From the NCBI GenBank assembly GCA_039654915.1, contig CM077596.1:620001-684000 (forward strand): a stretch of DNA of 64,000 bases. Direction: 5' to 3'. This DNA comes from Aquilaria yunnanensis. Taxonomy: Eukaryota; Streptophyta; Magnoliopsida; Malvales; Thymelaeaceae. Positions 47,076 through 59,885 of this stretch are shown here, piece by piece. The notes under the pieces are model-generated. The model saw only the letters and a list, made by a program, of their open reading frames with translations, did not search any database and had not been told where the DNA came from. Numbering within the stretch: position 1 is the first letter of the stretch; every line of letters begins with the position of its first letter. The translations under genes were made by a program, and so were the position numbers.

Positions 47076-47803
47076 ACCAAGTAAATGGCTCCACTAAGTT
47101 CCACCTAGGTTCTAAGCAATCAAAGGTTCATGGCACCAAAACAACAATAAATAAGCAAAACCCATCCATCAAAAGGCCAAACAAATAATAAATCTCCAAG
47201 GAAAACAAGTTACCTCATGTACATACCAAGCACCATCCAAGAAAACGTGGAAATGGCCTTTCAATGCACAAATTCCACTTGAAATTAGCTACCCAGTGCT
47301 TAAGCACCCTTGGAGCCTTCAAAAACTACCAAGAACTCTTGATTTTGAGCAAGAATTAAGGGATAAATCAAGTGCGCAAGAGGGAGCTCGAGTTTAGAAG
47401 AGAAAATGAGCAATAGTAGTAGACACTCCACCTTTATGAAGTTTTAAAGCTTTTGTTTTAAAAGCCCTTCAAGCTTTCTTAAGTTTGCCAAAAGAACCCT
47501 TCCCCAAAATAGTAACCTTAGGTCAAACTTTTGTCAAACCGTCAACATTTAGTGAAATTTTTAGTGCTAAGTAAGGGTTAAATTTAAAACATGATTTTTG
47601 ACTCCTAGGACTTGACCCAACACCTCAGGATGTAAAATTACCATTTTAAGCCCGGACCTTTTTTGATGTCATACTTTCCTTGGAACCTAGTAAACCTTAA
47701 CAAACTTGTTTAACCTTGCTAAATGAACTTAAAATAAGGTATTAAATAGGTATTTATTAATCTATACACCTTAAATGAGCTTCCTACTATGAGGGTTATA
47801 ATA
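47076..47803. repeat. Gypsy-like LTR remnant, right of the nested LTR
   Basis: Its end (gagcttcctactatgagggttataata) aligns with the end of the CCAAC-flanked LTR, and the preceding 700 bases align with 46300-47060. Its left part overlaps in content (about 150 bp) with the end of the remnant at 41032-42973, so the two flanks are not clean halves of one LTR. Confidence 0.62.
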
Positions 47804-49849
47804 GCAATAGTGGTTATTAATGTTAAGGTCTATGTATCCTTTAATTTCCCTTTCATTGTTTTTTTATTGCTTGAGCTTTTAGTCCAATTTTTATTTTGTT
47901 TTAAGGGAAATTTGAGATGAGAGCTCATCTTTAAAATGGGAATATACAGAGTAGAAGGTGAAGGTTTCCTCTCTATATTGTGATTTAAGAGTTCAAACTT
48001 GTGATTTTAGCGAGATGGTAGAGCCACTGCTACGGAGGAAGATATTAAGGGTGGAGAAAATGGTAGGATGGTACTAGTGTTTATGGAGGTAATGATGGTG
48101 GGTGGAGGTGGAAGGGAGTAGAAGGGATGGAGGGAAATGACGCTTAACTTGTTAGATGTATAAGCAAGTGGGGCAAAATTTTTAGGGAATAAAGCTAAGA
48201 GAGCAAAAGTAGATATTTTCTACCAAATTTAAATCTGCTGTATTTGAAACAAATAAGGAACAAGTGTACGTTCACCGATACCTCCAAGAACTTTGGTAAT
48301 TTTCCCTTTTCTTTTTCTCTTTTCTGCCTCCCAGCCTCAATTTTTCTTCTTCACTATCTTTCTTTCTTCGCCTTTAATTCTCTTCCTCTCTTTTTTGTGT
48401 ATCAAAAACAAAAAAACTCTCTTCCTCTTTTCACTTCCCTACTGCGATTTGTTTCTTCTTTTTTTTTTTTCTTTCACAATTCTCTTTTTGTTCTCTTTTC
48501 CCTTTTTTTCTTTTTTTTATGTCTCTCTTTCCCCATGTGTTATTTATGAAGTAAAAATGTAAAGTCATGGTGGGCTTGAAAGTGTTTAAGGATTTATAAA
48601 AGAATCTACAAAAATAAATTTTAGGATTCAAAACCATCTTTATCTCACATTTTATCTCTTGGATTAAAAGAAAGAAAAAAAAAATCAAAACTACAAGATA
48701 AATTTAAATTTTAGATTATCCAAAAGAGAAAAAGAAAAAATAAAAAGAAAGAAAAATACCAAAATTATCACAAACGAAAATAAATCTAAACTATTTTTTT
48801 CTCCACTTACACCTAAAACTAAAATTATAATCTGGGCAAAATTGGGTATCAATAGAACCATTAATCCATAGATACAAGCTTTAGATTTTTTTAGTATATT
48901 TTAGTTTTTCATGAATAGATACTACATGATACATGTCGTGAGTAATAATTATCTATTTTTATTTCTTTAAGAATTGACATGGAAATAAAAATAATTCTTG
49001 ATATTACGGGGATAGATTAATAATTCATAATTAAATTTTATTCCAATTTTACATGAATAATTATAAAATTGCAAAATTTATTTGAAAATTCGATGTTGCA
49101 AGATATAAGAATTTGATTAAAGTAGAATTTTATGTAAGATTTACCTAAGTTGAAACTGTCTTATTATAATCTATCGGATAGATTTATGCATTTTCTTAAA
49201 AATATTTTTTTTGGTCTAGCACTAATCACTCTACATTAATAAGATAAAACCTGTTACTTTTTGCCAATCAAATTGTTACTTGCTGCAAATCAAATTTTCA
49301 AAATAGACTAAGGATAACTTACACTTAATTCATTTGTTGCACCTTCATTTTCCCATCATTTACAATTTTGTCATCTTAAAAAATGCACTTTTTCCCTCTT
49401 CCTTCTTTTCTCCCTAGAACACCTCTTGAGCATTTTTAGCATCTTTTCTTTCTTTCCCATCCTATAAGAGCCCTAACAATCTTATAAAAGTCATCATGAA
49501 ACACTGCCACCGCCACCATTACCGTGATAACTGTAGTTGAATTGATGCATGTTTAGCTTGGTCCCTGGCTTGTAATTGTTGATTCTAGAGTGTAGGAATT
49601 AGTTTTGGCTATTGCTTTTGATTTGCTTAGTCTGATGATCGTGCACTTGTTTTTCTATTTGTGATCATTCTGCTTCTTTGGTTTTTTATTTGAGCTTGTT
49701 TTTTTCGTTGTTTTATCTTGTTTGAATCTTTTAATTTCTTATAGTATTAGAGCAACTACATACCTGTGCAAGCGATTACTTGTTCGCAGATTGAAGTACA
49801 TAGTAGAATCATGATTTTATGTTGCAGATCATTACACTTTGTATAAACT
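47804..49849. other. Intergenic DNA with a pyrimidine-rich tract
   Basis: No gene is supported. Positions 48290-48545 are almost all T and C on the + strand, giving spurious hydrophobic open frames. The rest is AT-rich. Confidence 0.5.
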
Positions 49850-50180
49850 AAAAAAATAATAATATCAATTTAAAATGCAAAAATTGTACATCAAACAAAA
49901 AACTTGACGGAAAGAACAACAATTTGGAGCAAAGATAACAATATTCAACTAATGAATACCATTTGCGAGGGAATAACAATATCAATTGAAAAAACAACAA
50001 TTTCTAGTTTGAAAGCAATGTCAATAAATAAACAACAACGGATAAACTGAATAACAATATCAACCAAATGAATGATAATGACAATTTGGTAAATGAACAA
50101 CAATATTGGTTAAAAAATAGCAATCTCAAGTTAGAACAACAATATCAATAAAATGAACAACATGACAAGTGAAAAATTAC
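49850..50180 (+). repeat. Degenerate AACAACAAT-type repeat
   Basis: The phrase 'gaacaacaatatcaa' recurs every 15-35 bases with variation. It is simple-repeat-like DNA without coding content. Confidence 0.7.
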
Positions 50181-52079
50181 TTCACCATGCATTGAAGGTG
50201 AACCTATGCCACGGTACATGCGAAATACCATAGCAACCTAACAAAATATACATAAAAGCTCAATAATATGCAAAAAAAAAAAAAATGCAGTTTTTCATAC
50301 AAAAAATGACAAATTGCAAAAAATATTTGTGCACGTACCATATACCCATGATAAATGAAATTTTGTGTGAAATACTGTGAAATTTTGTGAAACTAAAGGT
50401 GAATAAATGGTTTATGAAATTTTAAGCTGAAACATAACCCTTTTTTTTGTTTAGTTTGAATCGGTTTAAAAGATTGTCATTTCTAGGTTTTTACGTGATT
50501 TCAAGTTTCAACTAACCCATAATTACTCTAATTTTGGCACGATAGTATAGGTTTAAATATAGATGTTCTTTTGATCCTGTCTCGCAAAGCTTATCTCATT
50601 TACTATATACAACAATTAATTCATGATTTTCTATATTTTAAAATTTCTTAAAGAATTTTTTATATGAAAGTACCTTAAAAACTCTAGTTTATACATATAA
50701 TTTTTTTTAAAAATTTACAATATAAATAAATATGAATCTATTTAATTCAAACTTTAGTCAAAAAAGTTAAAAGGGAGAACCTTTGCGAAACAGATGAAAT
50801 ATTTACTATGAGTTATTACATTGATTTTCTTATGATTACGCTAAAGGCTTAGTAAAATTTTTTTTGGCATAAATGGTGTAGGCAAGCTTACCAACCAATT
50901 CATGATGTTGTTAACTATCAAACATCTGATGACAAAAATAATGGATAAACAAGTAATGTTTTAGAATCAAATCAAATTGGCTACTAATGTTTTTTTCAGT
51001 TGGATAAACTATTAATGTTATTCAGAATAATTGAATAAATCATTGACATTATTCAAATGACCCAATTCACTTAATCGGCATTTGAAATATTATCAAACTC
51101 CCTCATTATCTTTTTTGAAATTGACAAAATAAACCTATTTGGTTTAAAATAATCTAAATATGCTACCTTCCTCAATAACAATTCCATAGCCACCCCAATT
51201 ACATTTTCCAAGCATAGTTCGTTTGTTGTTACTTCTAACTCCCTCAAAGTGTACTAGCTCCTCTACCCAAGATGAGATACCTATGGCCCTATGCCATTCT
51301 TGAACAATATCTCGCTCATATTAGCGATGCAAGGTAGGGGTGAGGCTACCGAGATTACGGCATAAGGTAAGGCAAAGCAAGAGGAGGAACAACATGACCT
51401 TCATCAACGAGACTAGGAGGATCTTAATGATTACCCACAATTAGGAGCCAAAAATGATGTTGGCTTAGAGAGCTCCAAGATAATAAAAAATGTGGAGTCA
51501 TAGACCAATATTTCTCCCACAAATCAACTATGTGTTTATTTGCCTCAAATAGATTTAAATCTTGATCGACATCAGACAAATGAGAGAGAATGTGGATTCT
51601 CCTTTCTTCTACTTTTATCTCTTCTTTCTTCCTTGTGGTACTAGACTAAGGCTCTTGGAGAAGGATAATAAAGTAGAGAATGTGGTTAAAATATTAAATC
51701 CACAAACTTTGGACATGCTGGGAGCAGGAGGTGAAAAATGGGATAAAATATTAGTCGGTCCTAAAATTTTTGATGTTTTGCCAACATAGTCCTGAAACTC
51801 ATCGACTTGTCAAAGTAGTCCTAAAACTATAAAATTTTTAGCTTTGTTAGTCCTAATTTAGATGTCTTGCTATATGGCAGACAGAAAAGCTGATATGGTA
51901 TATAACGGCCGTTAAATGATGACTTTTAACCTCCTTTTCTATTCAGAGGGTGACTTTGCAATTAAACATATAGTTTAGAGATCCGGTCCACGATTCATAC
52001 ATTTACAGATTAAGCCCCTGAATTTGTCTACCCTACTCCTCATAACGCTAATGCTTTAATCCCTACAAAATTGCACAAT
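50181..52079. other. AT-rich intergenic DNA
   Basis: No gene is seen. 'agtcggtcctaaaatttttgatg' and 'tagtcctaaaactataaaattttt' at 51750-51835 resemble transposon inverted-repeat ends, but no partner was found. Confidence 0.4.
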
Positions 52080-53450
52080 GGAATAGAATCATACTCATTC
52101 AACCTGAAACCTTCCAAGTCATAAGGTAATCCAACACCTCAGTATTTCAACACTTCTAGCAGTGACCCATTTCAAGCCCTCCATACTCCATACTCTAGTG
52201 CCATAAGAACCTTGAACATCTGTCAAACAAAAACCTCTCCACGCTTTAAACTAATAACCCTTTCCAAAGAAATGTGTTTATTGATACTAACATTTTTTAC
52301 AGAAAAACTCCCAAAAAAGGAAAAGAACAATAAACTGATAAGTTTTGCCTCTTTATTGAGATGTATTTTTATGTGTGAGTCCTTAATAGGTTTCTTCCCA
52401 ATCAAATCTCTGTTCTTAAATGAATTCTGTTCACTTAGGAGAATGACTCAGGATCTATCTTTGCAATTTTGGCCATAGAATCTGGAACTCCAAAAACATT
52501 CTATATTTTAAGTGTTTCATTTGCAGCAGCTATTTCAACCGTATAGCCATTTGGGCTTTGTGTCATGGTCCTAGACAAATGACCATGAAGCTCATAACCT
52601 TCCAATTCATAAACATGATAAAATTAAAAGGTTTCAGATACAATTAGAGAATTAACATATATCTAGGCTTTTAGCCTTCTTTCAACAACTTGGTTCAAAT
52701 GAGTTTTAAATGTATTTTTGTCTTCACAAACTAACAAAAACTGATTACAACACACTTAATTCTAGATTTATAAACCCACAAAATTCTGGAATTAATCAAA
52801 AATAAGAAAAATTTAAATTAGTTCTTACCTTTCTTATTTAAGCTTAATTCCCAAGCTTTTCCTGTTATTTTCCCTTTAATAAACAAACAAGAACTAGGCT
52901 TAAATCAGTACTTACGGCAGCTACAGAGCCGTATGAAGCTCAAAAACAGGGGAAGAACAAAACAACACTTACTTGAACAAGTAACTTGAAAATCAAGCTT
53001 AGGATGATTCCATATTTGATTTTCCTTCAAAAACTTGCTTAATTGTACTTGAATTTGATGGATTAAGCTTGGATTTGGTTTAGCTATGGAGTTTCAAAGG
53101 AGAGGGAAGGAGGCTTCTGGGTGGTGGCAGGAGATGGATGAAGAACACAATAATTAAATAAAAGAATTAAGTCAACTTTGGCAAGACACGTATTTCTCAC
53201 GCAGCTGGTCGCTTCTTTGTACTCAGTAGTACATTGGAGACTTCTTTGTAACTGAAAAGAAACATTAGGACCAAAAATGGAATTATTCCACGTCTGAATC
53301 CTCCTTCACCTTAATTACACGCCCAGTCTTCAACTTTTACACAAGTGAAATTTAGTCCTAATACTTTTAGTGGTTGCACATAAACCATTTACAAACAATT
53401 TAGTCAAGTTAAAATTTCACAAAGGTAGGCGGGAATCACAAAAAATCGTG
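52080..53450. repeat. Probable diverged gypsy-like LTR remnant
   Basis: The part at 52860-53160 (ctatggagtttcaaaggagagggaagg...) resembles 46630-46690 of the CCAAC-flanked LTR (ctatggaatttgagaaggaagaggg...). Ends could not be defined. No coding content. Confidence 0.4.
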
Positions 53451-53707
53451 ATACCTTAAATTCAAGATTTTTCCATCCTCTACCCAACCATGAAATAAAA
53501 ATGGGTCACTATATAAAATGACTAAAATGCCCTTCTTGGTGCGGTTTGCTTAAATGCCCAAATTTTTCCCCTTTTTTAAGCTACTATATTTTATCAAACC
53601 GAGAATTTGCTTGCATTAAATATTATAAATATATTAAATTACTAAAATAACAAAAGTTACCTTAGTAATCATGATCTGAATTTTTTTAGAACGGTAACAG
53701 TGATCCT

Positions 53708-54463
53708 CTAATCAGAGTTGACAACTATTCTATCTAATTTCTCCCTAATCCCATTATTACAAGCTCTTAAATTAGACCAAGTGTAACAACTACCAAAATT
53801 GCTCAGTTCTAACATACCATAGGCATTAAGAAAATTCCTAAAATTACTCATTCTACTCTGACTAGAAGGGACTTCACCAAATTTATCCGCCGCATAAAGA
53901 AAATCATTGAAATCCCCTAACAAGCATAAAGGGCTAGGGATGCTATCATTTAGAGTAGAAAGACTTTCTTGTGTGTCTCTTACAAGAAAAACATTGGTGG
54001 GAGCATACACAGCAGTAAACAACCAAGGAATGCTAAAGAAAGTGTTGTTACTTTATACCTGAATAACAATATGTATGCATCTTTGTTGATGAGGTAGTTC
54101 TGTCACATTCAGAACATCAGTATCCTAGAGAATATAGATTCTGCCTGAGAAGCCTTTTGCATCCTGGTGAATAATTCCTAAAAATCCTAAAGATTATGAT
54201 ACCTGAATTGTTCTTTACCCATTTAAATGAGTTTTAGTTAAGACCACAAAAACTGGGCAATATTTATTGACAATATCAGTGAAATTTCTTAGAAATCTTG
54301 TGTTCCCCATACCTTTACAATTCCAGCAAATAATATTTATATCAATTGTTAATGGGTTGGTTTCCTTTATATAAAATTTCATATGGCTCAAGGTCACCTT
54401 CCATTGGCTCATTTGAGACCTTTGTTCTATTATGAACATGATTGTGTAGGATCCATAGGACAT
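53708..54463 (-). pseudogene. LINE endonuclease domain relic
   Basis: The apurinic-type endonuclease begins INIICWNCKGMGNTRFLRN, continues with a KGFSG block, and has LLGDFNDFLYAADK and the terminal EKLDRIVVNSD. Two frames are joined by shifted, stop-containing DNA at 54022-54215. The catalytic-region GDFND motif remains; the N-terminal metal-binding E is replaced in a TKTHLNG stretch where families have ETK-like residues. Confidence 0.82.
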
Positions 54464-55519
54464 TATAGTGCATTGCTTCTCTAGGGAGGCTCCATGGTGT
54501 GATCAACAATCTGATTAGCCATGCTCCTATCATGAAGTGTGCTAGTTTGGCATACGGCTCTGAATCCATGTACTTCTCCTTGTGCAATGTTAGAATCTTG
54601 AGCTCATTAGAGGCATCGAACCAAGCTAGGGCTTCAAACTCTTTCCTAATCAACTATTGAAATTTTCCAAACATGAACATTCGGCCCAATTACCTTTCTA
54701 GCCATGCTTGCATTGACAATGTGTGTTCTTGGACTTTTTACTAGCTTTGGCATATAGGGAAAGAATTTGAGGATTTTTATTCGGCTGATTCCTTTTGAAA
54801 CTAGAATAAGTCGATTTCACTATCTGGCTATCTCTTCCAGTTTGATTAGCCACTCGCTCTCTGTTATGACTGGAAAAATCGGTGCGAATAGGGCTTCCAT
54901 AGAGATTGGCTTTTGGTTTATGATTAACCATGGCTGGTGGTCGGGCATGTTGTATACTTTGATGATGTTGTTCACTAATTCTTTCCATAACTCTACTTGG
55001 TGTTTCGATTCATCTCTTATATAATTTCCAGGCATATTGTGAAGATTTTCAGGATCTTATGATAACATACTTTTATGTTATCTATTCATATATATGCCAC
55101 ATGCATATTTGTTCATTTTAATTCAACATGGATATAGATATACATAATACTAATTCTTTAATATATTATTCATGCAGTTGATATAACTTGCTATATAACA
55201 TATCAATTTTACATACATGTTATGTCAAATAAATCCTAGCATGCTACTAAACCAAGAGAGAATGTGCACCTTTCTTCTTGGTTATCTTTGGTGAAAACTT
55301 GAGGGAGAACTTGATCTTAGAGGGGCACCTTGAAGCTTGAATAGAGATGAACAATCTCTATGTAAATCCACCCACAATGCTCTGAAGAAGTGTTTAATAT
55401 TTCGGCCTCTATAGGAAATAGGAGGAGAACAATTTTCTTTCAAGAAAATGAAGCAAATAGAGTGCAAATTCGTGCTTAAAATGACCAGCCACTAAAGGCT
55501 ATTTATAGATGACCAAAAG

Positions 55520-55850
55520 GCACACCTTTACACCAAGAAATGTGTCTTTTAAGCCAAAGAACACTTCCTTTGGCTAAGGGTCATGTATGGTGGCGAAAAT
55601 ACATGTCTTTTAGCCAAGAAACACTTCCTTTAGCCTATAACCACCCATAACTACCTTATGGGCGAAAATACATGTCTTTTAGAGCCAAGGAACACTTCCT
55701 TTGGCCTATAACCACCCATAACTACCTTATGGGCGAAAATACATGTCTTTTAGAGCCAAGGAACACTTCTTTTGGCCTATAACCACCCCATAACTACCTT
55801 ATGGCCGAATATACATGTCTTTTCACTCAATGAACACTTCCTTTGGATGA
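55520..55850 (+). repeat. 70-bp minisatellite in the solo LTR
   Basis: The unit 'ggcgaaaatacatgtctttt...ggaacacttcctttggcctataaccaccc' starts at about 55593, 55661, 55732 and 55803. The first and last copies are diverged. Confidence 0.9.
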
Positions 55851-56019
55851 AAGGACATGTTCTTTTAGCCAATAGTCATCTCTTTTGATGAAGAGACATA
55901 CCTTTACACAAAAGATGTGTCTCTTGGTGGTTATGAGCTAAAAGCAAGGTGAGCTGGCACAAAGCTAGCTTACTATGTTACTTATGCACCATTGAGCTCC
56001 TTTGAGCTCCAACCAAGCA

Positions 56020-56345
56020 CCATGAACTGAGGTCCAGCTCCTAGAGCTGACCTTGAGCTGGAGTTAGCTGCTCTCAGCTGAAGTGAACTGAAGTCCAGCT
56101 ACACTCAGCTACCAGAAGCTGAAGTGAGCTGACTTGAGCTAACTTGAGCTGAAGTCCAACTACTTTGAGCCACTTATAGCTTAAGTGATCTGACTTGAGC
56201 TAACTTGAGCTGAAGTCCAGCTACTTTGAGCTACTTATAGCTGAAGTGAGCTGACTTGAGCTGAAGTCCAGCTACTCTGAGCTACTTATAGCTGCAGTGA
56301 GCTGACATAAGCTAACTTGAGCTAAAGAGAGCTACTTCTAGCTGC
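56020..56345 (+). repeat. AGCTGA-type minisatellite in the solo LTR
   Basis: Many repeats of 'gagctgacttgagct', 'gaagtccagctac' and 'gagctacttatagctgaagt' are arranged in a composite unit of about 60-75 bp. AGCT occurs dozens of times in 325 bases. Confidence 0.9.
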
Positions 56346-57533
56346 CTTAGATAGCTGTTCAAGCTAGAGTTAGTTCAATGAGCTCAAATCCTACCTTAAA
56401 AGGATCTTGGTGCGCCAAGAATTCCAACATATTGGTAGGGATCGTAGAAGATGAGCTAGGGCTCAAGTGAATCGAATGATATACTTTATCTGCAATATGA
56501 GAATTAGAGTTAAAAACCCCTATATTCTAAGTTTGGGCCCTACTAATTGGGTCAATAGTTGGGGGCCCATTTTGATTGCTATTGGGTTTAAACACTAGTT
56601 TTCCAGTGTGTTTTTGTTTTGAGCTGTTAGCAATGGTACAACTACAAATTTATTCATTGGATTAGGAATATTATGTCGAAACATTTGTTCTTCCTGTGAT
56701 AACCCCTAAATGCATTTTTTCTTCCTATGTCCAACACAGCCACACTTGTAACATAACATATACACTCCTTTATAAAGCATTCTCTAAACATGATGATCAA
56801 CCTAAATTTTTGGCATTAATGATTTGTCCAAATACACCTAGATGCAGATACGAGCATGGTGTTCCCTGAGCCCAGTTGTCGAATTGGCATCAATTTTATA
56901 AACCTTACTTAACTGTTCACCTATTCCTGTAAAAGTATATTCATGATAGAATTTAGATGGTAAGCCAAGTAACCTAGCCCAAATAGCTGTGGTGGAGAAC
57001 ATGGCTAATTTAGGTTTGAATTTAGACTCCCATAGATGAATTGTTAGATAATAAGGTCCTATGAACCTAGGCCCTCCGAACAGCACTTTCTGTGGATCTT
57101 CTTAGGAGTTAAATTTAAAAATGAAGAAATCTTCCCCCAAATCCAAAAATTTGAATCCTTCTAAGAGGTTCCATTAGTTTTTTCACTCTAGGCATTATCA
57201 GATAGTCGTACTCGACTTTTTCTATCCAAAGGTGTAAAATATGATTGAGTTGGCCCATGGTTCTCTAGTTAGCCGATTCTCCTTTCAGGATAATTAGACC
57301 ACCAGCATCTTTTCTTTAAGATCAATATCTTAATCAAATGCCTCATTGAGATAATTTAGAGTGCAGCTCATAAGTACATATGTATTTTGGTTTTCTTAAA
57401 GCATAGTATCTCTGTAAGATACATCCACAACTTTTTTGGAATTCTCTAAATTAGGAGGATTTACCTCCATTTCCATCACACTTTTGATTCTTTTGGTGCT
57501 CTGATGGAATTGGTCTTGTTCTTCCAAAGACAT

Positions 57534-59038
57534 CTTTTGTGACAACGAGGAGCTAGCCGTTAGGGTGGCCGTTGTGTAATTTAGGTTGAGAAAGCCATTG
57601 CTAAAACTGATTCCAACTAAAGTTTGTGAATGATTTATATTGTATAATGAGTTGTGAGCTCTACCCTAACCGCTTAATTCCAATCTATAACCCTAAACTT
57701 TAAAGTTGTTGTTGAACAGGCATATTTAAGTAGGAATGTCAATGGACATCCAACCCAATGGGGATTCGATTACATCCGACCCAATGGCGCAGGGTTTTTT
57801 TTTTCCCAGTTGTACAGGTCTAGGTCGGATATGGGTTTTTTTTATTTTTTGCACCTACTGAATTTGAGTAAGATGTCGGTTTGGCGTTCACCCACTCTAC
57901 ATCCGACCCATATATATGTACTAATACACACACACACACACACACATATGTATTAGTACATATATTTAATTAGTACATATATATTAGAACATAAATTAGA
58001 ACTTTTGATAATTATTTGTTAAACTTATGTATTAGACCTAGACATTTATGCCATATATTATGGATATTCTACCTTAAATATATTTCTTTAACTTATGTTG
58101 ATTATTAAGCCTTGGCTTCTAGTATTGCTAGTATGAGTAAATTATTTCTAGTATTGCTTTCATGATTTGGTAATTCCTTATTATTGGGCTACTTGTAATT
58201 AATTTTGATATGATATTTTCTGTTGAAATATTTTCAAATATTTGTGGTTATTGAAATGTGCTAAGTATGTGAATATTACCCAACCTAATCCATTTAAAAA
58301 TGAGTATGATATAGATGTAAAATTATTCACCCAACAACTAATAAATAAAATGTAAGTAGGATATCTAATATAATAAATTGGATGTAAAAATACCATCACC
58401 CTACCCAAATCCAACTTAGCAACATCTTTGTATTTAAGGACCATGATGATTTGATAACTCATAATAACTGAAATTCGTCGAGGGACATCAAATGGACCCA
58501 TGAGGTCATCTGACGATCAACTTTTTATGGGCGATCTGCAGCCATGAGCCACCAAAACGGAAGAAGGTCTACCAGAATCCAATTGGAAAGTGGCAGCCAA
58601 TAAAACGGAAAAAAGTGGTCAAAAAAGTGTTATTTTAAGGACCATATATTACAAACCCAATGCTAAGAGATACTGACAAATAATATTACTTAGTCAATAA
58701 CGAATCAAGTCGTCAACATTCAGAAACAGAATCATTACTCTCAATGCCTGAAATAAGGTTATTTCAATTTCAACGTAAACATTAGAATTTTACATTTTTA
58801 TGATTTAAAATAAAAAATAATTCAATTAGATTTTATTATTATCATTATATTTCTGATTTGATTCTACAACTGTGATTTATAAAAAAATAAAAATAGTTTT
58901 GTTTTGAAAGTCAATTTCAGCAACATTGGTCTAAAATATAGTCATGCACCACCACCAAAAAGAGAAAACTTTTGTCTACATAAATTCTATTATTTCAAAA
59001 AAAATTATGAATTTTTTTTGCATGCAGTATCCGTTTCA

Positions 59039-59069
<31 letters not shown>

Positions 59070-59885
59070 AGTGAAGACATTATTAAAAATGAGCTATCAC
59101 ATAAATACTATTTTTACATATCATGAAATTTATGATATGTGTAACATACTTTCTTTATCTCATCAAAGACCGCGCTTAGTTTAAGGAATTTTTGTTTTTT
59201 ATGGGTGTAAACAAAAAAAAAAAAAGGTAATAGTGATACTGTTTTTTTATTAAAAAAAAGAGACAAGTAATTTGGTGTTTAAGAAAAATAAAAAAAAATA
59301 AGATATAGGTAAAATGAGATGTATCAAATATATAAAGTATGCCGACTGAATCTTAACCCAAATAACATATATACCATTATATCATATGATTGATCGGATT
59401 TGAGTTATATTGTATAAGATATTACTTTTCTTTACAATCGTGTGAATAAAATAAAATGTAATGTAAATCACACTTTTCTAATATCATTCTCACTCGGAAA
59501 AAATATGTATATATATAAATGGTACATAGCATCGCCTTCCTATTATATCCGAATCGTACTCCAATGCATGTGTCAAGACTCAAGAGTCAAGAGATGCTGG
59601 CTATTCATGGCCACAATTTATAAGCATTTAAATAGTAATTGGAAGCAACCGCAAAAGCCACTCAGGGGCCAGGGCAGCCCCATCACCACCACCGCACCAA
59701 CTCCCAATCACTTTCTTCTTGCCTTTTTACAAGCAACTTGATTCTGCAAATTTTCCGAAAGCGACTTCTTTTAGTTCTTCCCACCGCGTCAGACTTAGGA
59801 GGTCTTTTAAGAATTTCCAAGCTTTGAGGACTCGAGAAAAAGGAGAAATTTTGAGGGGAAAAAAGAAGCTCCAGCGGGGACGGCA
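57534..59885. other. Intergenic DNA upstream of the dioxygenase gene
   Basis: The 5' flank of the LINE comes first. A probable small transposon fragment at 57728-57910 (gtcaatggacatccaacccaatgg) follows, then a (CA)n run at 57925-57945 set between inverted 'ctaatac'/'gtattag' arms. 58500-59500 is AT-rich with a (TA)n run at 59044-59070. From about 59640 the DNA is GC-richer and is likely the promoter-proximal region and 5' UTR of the dioxygenase gene. Confidence 0.5.

Larger units (their letters stand above)
55040..56429 (-). mobile_element. Solo LTR inside LINE ORF1 (1390 bp)
   Basis: A perfect 5-bp duplication TATTG (55035-55039 and 56430-56434) flanks a TG...CA segment. On the - strand it begins TGTTGGAATTCTTGGCGC and ends GAAAATCTTCA. 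A TATA box CTATAAATAG on the - strand lies at 55508-55499, as expected for an LTR promoter. Two internal minisatellites occupy 55520-55850 and 56020-56340. No coding region. Confidence 0.85.
53690..57533 (-). mobile_element. LINE with ORF1 and endonuclease but no reverse transcriptase
   Basis: On the - strand, in order: ORF1 start MSLEEQDQFHQS (57533), a DUF4283-like domain (57086-56838; GGPRFIGPYYLTIHLWE and AIWARLLGLP), a CCHC zinc knuckle CYKCGCVGHRKKKC (about 56755-56710), the ORF1 C-terminus (55035-54700), and an endonuclease domain (54340-53708). Stops and frameshifts occur throughout. A solo LTR interrupts ORF1. The element stops inside the endonuclease; no reverse transcriptase follows. 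Plant LINEs are usually truncated at the 5' end, so loss of the 3' part implies a later deletion. Confidence 0.82.

Noticed and set aside
48244..48562. Phe/Leu-rich open frames
   Set aside because: They arise from a pyrimidine-rich tract; no start context or domain supports a protein.
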